Assembly (NCBI RefSeq): GCF_039909015.1
Contig: NZ_CP150919.1
Span: forward strand, 4,378,501 to 4,442,500
Reading direction: 5' to 3'
DNA length: 64,000 bases
Origin: Pseudomonas grandcourensis
Lineage (GTDB): Bacteria > Pseudomonadota > Gammaproteobacteria > Pseudomonadales > Pseudomonadaceae
The notes below the pieces were generated by a model. That model searched no databases. It had not been told where the DNA came from and saw nothing but the letters and a program-made list of their open reading frames with translations. A program made the position numbers and the translations under genes. This document shows, in pieces, positions 59,922 through 64,000 of the stretch. The first letter of the stretch is position 1, and each line of letters starts with the position of its first letter.

Positions 59922-60862
59922 GCTTTAGCCCTCCTAGCGTTACCGGTAAACAGGCTCCACAAGCCCTTGGGTAGGAACACGATGATCGCCAGTAAGGTGA
60001 AGCCCAGAATCATCTGCCAGCTATGGGGCACCAGTTCGATGGCGTAAGTGCGCACCACGGCAAACACGATGGCGGCGATAAAGGGTGCCGCCACGTGGGC
60101 GGTGCCGCCGAGTAAGGCGATGAACACGAACTCACCGGAGGTGATCCAGTAGGCCATTTCCGGATCGATATGCCCGGCGGACAAGGCCATGAAACCACCG
60201 CCCAATGCCGAAACGGCTGCGGCGGCTACGTAGTTCATGTACAGCACCCAGCGTGGGGACTGCCCGAGGTATTCGACACGCACTTCGTTTTCACGAATTG
60301 CTTCACACATCATCCCGGCATTGCTGCGGCTATAGCGATGCAGCAACACAGCCAGCACCGTCGAACTGGCAACAATGATCATGAACAAAACCAGCGGTCC
60401 TTGCCCTGCGGCTGGCGACCAGCCAAACAGGGTCCAGGCCTTGACGTTGAAGCCGTCAGTACTGCCCAGGGCCGAGCTTTTCACCAGCACGCCATAGAGG
60501 ATCATCGAGAACGCCAACGACAGCATGGCGAAGAAAATCTCCCGATAGCGGGTCATCAGCAGGCCTAGAATCATCGCCAATAAAACCGCGACGCCAACGC
60601 CGATCACTAGCAACACGACTAGGTCGGTGATATTTAGGAAATGCCCACTCATGCCCACGGCATAGCCGCCAACGCAGAAGAACAAGCCCTGGCCAAAGGT
60701 CACCAGACCGGCGCGCATCTGCATCACCACGCCTTGCACTACCATGGCCTTGGCCAACGCCATGGTCAGCAAAAACACCAGCCATTGCGGAGCAATCCAG
60801 CCACCGGCGGCCAGCAGCGCTGCAACCGCCAGCAGAATCAGTTCTGTTTTATCCATGCGCAT
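59918..60862 (-). CDS. Branched-chain-type ABC importer permease (LivM-like)
   Basis: Inner-membrane permease of 314 residues with eight or more membrane segments and the LivM pattern GLVTFGQGLFFCVGGYAVGMSGHFL, then RYSRSNAGMMCEAIRENEVRVEYLG, the cytoplasmic loop that contacts the ATPase. Its start abuts the LivH-like stop by one base. Both permeases form the heterodimeric channel. Confidence 0.9.
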   Translation of the reverse strand: MRMDKTELILLAVAALLAAGGWIAPQWLVFLLTMALAKAMVVQGVVMQMRAGLVTFGQGLFFCVGGYAVGMSGHFLNITDLVVLLVIGVGVAVLLAMILGLLMTRYREIFFAMLSLAFSMILYGVLVKSSALGSTDGFNVKAWTLFGWSPAAGQGPLVLFMIIVASSTVLAVLLHRYSRSNAGMMCEAIRENEVRVEYLGQSPRWVLYMNYVAAAAVSALGGGFMALSAGHIDPEMAYWITSGEFVFIALLGGTAHVAAPFIAAIVFAVVRTYAIELVPHSWQMILGFTLLAIIVFLPKGLWSLFTGNARRAKA

Positions 60863-61761
60863 CAGATTTTCCTCGCTAACACGCGGCCGAACAGGCCTTG
60901 CGGACGTACCGCCAGAACCAGCGCCATGACGCCGTAAATCACAAAGAGTTCGAATTCCGGCGCATAGTGCACCGCCGCCGCACGGCTCAGCCCTACTAGC
61001 AAGGCGCCTACCGCTGCTCCTTCGATACTGCCCATGCCACCAATCACCACCACGGCGAAGGCCAGGACGATAATTTCCACGCCGATACCCGGCGCTACGG
61101 AAATAGCCGGAGCGGTCAAGGCACCGGCCAAGGTGCCGAGCATGGTGCCCAACACAAAGACCAGGGTGAACATGCGCTTGACGTTGACGCCCATGGCCAT
61201 AGCCACTTCACGGTCGTGGATCACAGCCCGCAGGACCTTGCCCTGGTTGGTGCGTTCCAGCCACAGGTACAAGCCGAGTCCAAGCACCAGCGAAACGCCT
61301 ACCAGCATCAGGTCGTAATTGGAAACCTTCAGCCCGGCCAAGGCGCTACGGCCCATTTCGGCATAGGGTTGATAGGCGAAATAGGGGTTCACGCCCCAGA
61401 TCATTTTCATGGTGTCTTCCAACACCAGCAGCAGCGCGTAGGTGATGATCACCATCAGCACTTCGTCTCGGCCGTACATAAACTTGAGCAGCCCGCGCTC
61501 GATAATCAGGCCAACGATCAGCCCAGCAACCAGGGCACAGCCAAGCATCAGTAGGTAACCGGCCCAGACCGGGCCAATACCGTTATTGAAATACCAGCCC
61601 ACCAGCGAAGCTGCGGTGTAGGCGCCAATGGCATAAAAACTGCCATGGGCCATGTTCAGGATCCGCATGACCCCGTAGATCACCGTCAACCCTGCCGCGA
61701 CCAAAAACAGCCACGAGGCATAGATGGTGCCGTCAATCAGCACCGCGAAAAGACTCATCAT
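60862..61761 (-). CDS. Branched-chain-type ABC importer permease (LivH-like)
   Basis: Permease of 299 residues, LivH-like: MRILNMAHGSFYAIGAYTA near residue 40 and the loop GKVLRAVIHDREVAMAMGVNVKRM before AFAVVVIGGMGSIEGAAVGALLVG. ATG 61761 follows AGGA by six bases; the open frame extends to 61809. It is 72 bases after the first binding-protein gene and shares one base with the LivM-like gene. Confidence 0.9.
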   Translation of the reverse strand: MMSLFAVLIDGTIYASWLFLVAAGLTVIYGVMRILNMAHGSFYAIGAYTAASLVGWYFNNGIGPVWAGYLLMLGCALVAGLIVGLIIERGLLKFMYGRDEVLMVIITYALLLVLEDTMKMIWGVNPYFAYQPYAEMGRSALAGLKVSNYDLMLVGVSLVLGLGLYLWLERTNQGKVLRAVIHDREVAMAMGVNVKRMFTLVFVLGTMLGTLAGALTAPAISVAPGIGVEIIVLAFAVVVIGGMGSIEGAAVGALLVGLSRAAAVHYAPEFELFVIYGVMALVLAVRPQGLFGRVLARKI

Positions 61762-61833
61762 AGAGGTCCTACCTTGGCATAAAGGTGGCGACGCCGAACG
61801 GGCCGCCACTTCGGAACAATCAAGCGAGATTGA

Positions 61834-63153
61834 TCAGTTGCACTGGGCACCGGGGAAGCCAGCCTTGATCCATTCCAGGGCGGGAGTGCCGTCTGGTGGA
61901 GTCACGCATTCGCCGGAGAAGGCGATGACGTTTTGCACGCTGCCTGTCTTGCTCGCCTTGTCGAATTGGTACTCGCCATAGGAAATGCCCTGCATCGCCT
62001 GATGCCCCCCGGCGCGAGCCATTTGCACCGTGCCGGACACCGACTCAAAGGTCGCGCCCTTGAACGCCTTGGCGATCTCCTGCGGCGCGGGGATCTTGCC
62101 CTGTTCAACCTTGGCGCTTTCCGCTGCGTGCTTGAGGCCGAGAATGGCTTGGGCCATTTTGCTCGCCGGGTAAGTTGGCGCGGAGTTGTACGCGGTTTGG
62201 TACTTGTCCTTGAACCAGCGATTGAGTTCGTTATCTGGCGCGAACGCACCAAACGGGCCACGGCCACCTATGACCATGCCGTTGGGAGCCTGGTCCTTGT
62301 AGCGGTCCAGGGCGGACTCGCCGCAGGTCAGGACCGCGGTGGCGTCTTCCAACAATCCACGGGCATTGGCTTGCAACACAAGCGCTTCCATGTCGCCGCC
62401 CCAGAAGCTGGAGTGGATGATGTCTGGGCGCTTGACCGACAGAGCGGAAATCTCGGCGCCGTATTGACCCTGGAAGACCTTGGGCATCTGCGACTCGACC
62501 ACCTTGGCCTTGGGCATCAACTGCTCCATGGAGTGGGTGAAGTCTTTCCAGCTGTCTTGTCCAAAGGCGTAGTTCTGCTGGATGCCGGCAACTTTCTGCG
62601 CGTCGGGGCGGGTCTTGGTCAGGTAACGGGCGGCACCGATATTGTCCACGACCGCATCAAGGCCGGTGCGGAACACAAACTGCGGTGTCTTGTCTTCATT
62701 GAACAGCTGAGAAGTGCCGCAATCGTAAAACACGGTCATGGCCCCCAGCTCTTCGGCCACAGGCGCAATGGCCAGGCAGTCACCGGAGGAAATGTAGCCC
62801 ACCACTGCATCGACCTTCTGGCGCTGCACCAGGTTACGGAACTCTTCGACCTGTTTAGCCGCGCCTCCCGCTTCGTCGATGATCACCACCTCGATTTCGG
62901 CACCGTTGATACCAATGGTGTTGTAAGGCGCCGGGAGCTTGCCTTGGTTTAGCCCTTCCACCAGCAATTTGGCGGCGTTCGCGGACGGCTCACCGAACGG
63001 CCCGGCTGCTGGGCCCGATAGGAAAGTCACCACGCCGATACGAAACTTACCGTTCTCGGCAGCCATGGCCGAGGAGCCCATGGACAGGGCCACGCCAGCG
63101 GTAATAGCGAGGGTCAAACGGTGCTTCAGTATGTTTTTCTTATAATTGTTCAT
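61834..63153 (-). CDS. ABC importer substrate-binding protein 1 (Liv-type)
   Basis: Periplasmic binding protein of 439 residues. A signal peptide covers the first ~32 residues (RLTLAITAGVALSMGSSAMA). The mature type I fold begins FRIGVVTFLSGPAAGPFGEPS and continues with VDAVVGYISSGDCLAIAPVAEELGAMTVFYDCGTSQLF. It resembles the group that binds aromatic acids, amides or alcohols rather than leucine. ATG 63153 follows GGAAG. AAGAAAAA in codons 5-7 is another Crc-like stretch. A second binding protein gene lies 30 bases upstream. Confidence 0.88.
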   Translation of the reverse strand: MNNYKKNILKHRLTLAITAGVALSMGSSAMAAENGKFRIGVVTFLSGPAAGPFGEPSANAAKLLVEGLNQGKLPAPYNTIGINGAEIEVVIIDEAGGAAKQVEEFRNLVQRQKVDAVVGYISSGDCLAIAPVAEELGAMTVFYDCGTSQLFNEDKTPQFVFRTGLDAVVDNIGAARYLTKTRPDAQKVAGIQQNYAFGQDSWKDFTHSMEQLMPKAKVVESQMPKVFQGQYGAEISALSVKRPDIIHSSFWGGDMEALVLQANARGLLEDATAVLTCGESALDRYKDQAPNGMVIGGRGPFGAFAPDNELNRWFKDKYQTAYNSAPTYPASKMAQAILGLKHAAESAKVEQGKIPAPQEIAKAFKGATFESVSGTVQMARAGGHQAMQGISYGEYQFDKASKTGSVQNVIAFSGECVTPPDGTPALEWIKAGFPGAQCN

Positions 63154-63183
63154 CTGTGCTTCCACTTTCGATTGATGAATTGA

Positions 63184-64000
63184 CTAGGGACTCTCGGGAC
63201 GACTCTTTTTCGAGTTAGGGCTTTCAGCGTTCATTCGACGCTTGATGGTTGCGCTGTTCTGCTGCAGTTCCTGGGCGGAATACACCACCCAATTACCCAG
63301 CATCACCTTGGCGGGCGGGTAATCGTTGTTGAGCACCGGAGTGCCAATTGCCTGGGTCTGCTGGATTTGGTGGGTTAGCGGATCGATCCTTGAGACGAAC
63401 CCGGGCGGATCTTCTGGCAAGGCAATTTCCAAGCCTTCCAAGGCATGTATCAACTCCTGGGAGTCGACACTGCCCAGCGCTTTTTCATAGGCTTTGGCTA
63501 ACACCATGACACCGGTGTAGGCACCTTCGGCAGCGTAGGTCGGGTAGCGACCGTTGATGGCCTGGAAGCGCTCGACAAAGGAACGATTGCGCGGCGTATC
63601 CGGCCAGTTGTTATGGTGCCGTGCCGAGAGGATCAGCCCCGGAAGCGCCTGGTCGCCCAGGGACACCAGGAAATCGTAGTTACCACCGGTGTCGAAATTG
63701 GCGAGGCGCGAGGTGGCGAACAACCGGGTGCTTGCTGCCTGCTTGACGAAGGCCTGGAAGTCACCGCCCCACAGGGCCGAGACAATGATGTCGGGTTTAG
63801 CTTGTTCCAGAGCAGCGATATAGGCGGAGTAGTCAGGCTCATACAGGCGTGGCCAGAGTTCGGTGACGTCCTCGAACTTGACACCCAGTTGGGCAAAGGC
63901 CTCGTGCAAGTCATCGCGGGACACGTGGCCGTATTCGTAATCCGGGCCTATGAACGCCAGGCGTTTCCATCCGGTTTGTTGTTGCAGGGCTTGCAGGTAG
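63184..64000 (-). CDS. ABC importer substrate-binding protein 2, 5' end cut by the window
   Basis: C-terminal part of a second Liv-type binding protein, open to the window edge (the frame reads YLQALQQQTGWKRLAFIGPDYEYGHVS at its cut end, so a start lies beyond 64000). Visible segments: KPDIIVSALWGGDFQAFVKQA and YAAEGAYTGVMVLAKAYEKALG. It is likely co-transcribed with the rest of the importer. The C-terminus NAESPNSKKSRPESP is unusually charged and probably disordered. Two binding proteins would let one transporter accept two ligands. Confidence 0.83.
   Translation of the reverse strand, partial: YLQALQQQTGWKRLAFIGPDYEYGHVSRDDLHEAFAQLGVKFEDVTELWPRLYEPDYSAYIAALEQAKPDIIVSALWGGDFQAFVKQAASTRLFATSRLANFDTGGNYDFLVSLGDQALPGLILSARHHNNWPDTPRNRSFVERFQAINGRYPTYAAEGAYTGVMVLAKAYEKALGSVDSQELIHALEGLEIALPEDPPGFVSRIDPLTHQIQQTQAIGTPVLNNDYPPAKVMLGNWVVYSAQELQQNSATIKRRMNAESPNSKKSRPESP

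Noticed and set aside
1..64000. CRISPR arrays, tRNA or rRNA genes, prophage or integrase genes
   Set aside because: I looked for regular spaced repeats, cloverleaf-like segments and integrase or transposase motifs and found none that I could support.

Overview
The window looks like the chromosome of a soil or rhizosphere Pseudomonas (P. putida / P. fluorescens type). The grounds are an OprD-family porin, the glaH-lhgO-gabD arrangement, A-rich Crc/Hfq-like motifs at several starts, short overlapping operons and moderately high GC. This genus call is an inference from gene families, not from a marker gene. I see no rRNA, tRNA, CRISPR array, intact insertion sequence or phage gene. Nearly everything is catabolic: enzymes, transporters and their local regulators.

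Region 1 (1-6.0 kb) is the 4-hydroxyphenylacetate / homoprotocatechuate pathway. It holds the end of hpaF, then hpaX, hpaH, hpaI, the regulator hpaR, and the two-component 4-hydroxyphenylacetate 3-hydroxylase of the Acinetobacter C1/C2 type.

Region 2 (6.6-19.6 kb) is bounded on the left by one TetR regulator and has a close paralogue in its middle. A leftward operon encodes two small unknown proteins (one Tat-exported), a p-cresol-methylhydroxylase-like flavoprotein, its cytochrome c, an MFS carrier, an SDR and an old-yellow-enzyme homologue. A separate FAD monooxygenase and a rightward unit (ornithine-cyclodeaminase family, DapA-like lyase, semialdehyde-type dehydrogenase) follow. An ATACG-N3-CGT motif recurs in four promoter regions, which suggests one regulon. 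This is my best candidate for an incompletely described system, probably oxidation of a plant phenylpropanoid, lignan or alkylphenol; the substrate is inference.

Region 3 (19.9-25.0 kb) is LysR / SDR / MFS / split transketolase. Region 4 (25.1-29.1 kb) is a VanAB-like Rieske oxygenase system with an esterase and a divergent LysR. Region 5 (29.6-40.2 kb) is a CoA-thioester pathway (CaiB-type CoA transferase, divergent crotonase, SDR, MaoC, DUF35 protein, thiolase-like enzyme, thioesterase, LysR) with its own iron/polyamine-type ABC importer.

Region 6 (40.8-53.2 kb) handles amino compounds and C5 acids. It holds an APC permease, an aldehyde dehydrogenase, a FadR-type regulator, a stand-alone Cache protein, a class III aminotransferase, gabD, lhgO, glaH and a GntR regulator. 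Together the last group fits 5-aminovalerate -> glutarate -> L-2-hydroxyglutarate -> 2-oxoglutarate. Region 7 (53.6-64 kb) has a cyclase-family hydrolase, an OprD porin, two paralogous iron-dependent alcohol dehydrogenases and a Liv-type ABC importer with two binding proteins, the second cut by the window end.

Start codons were chosen from Shine-Dalgarno spacing and family N-termini, so they often differ from the longest open frame.
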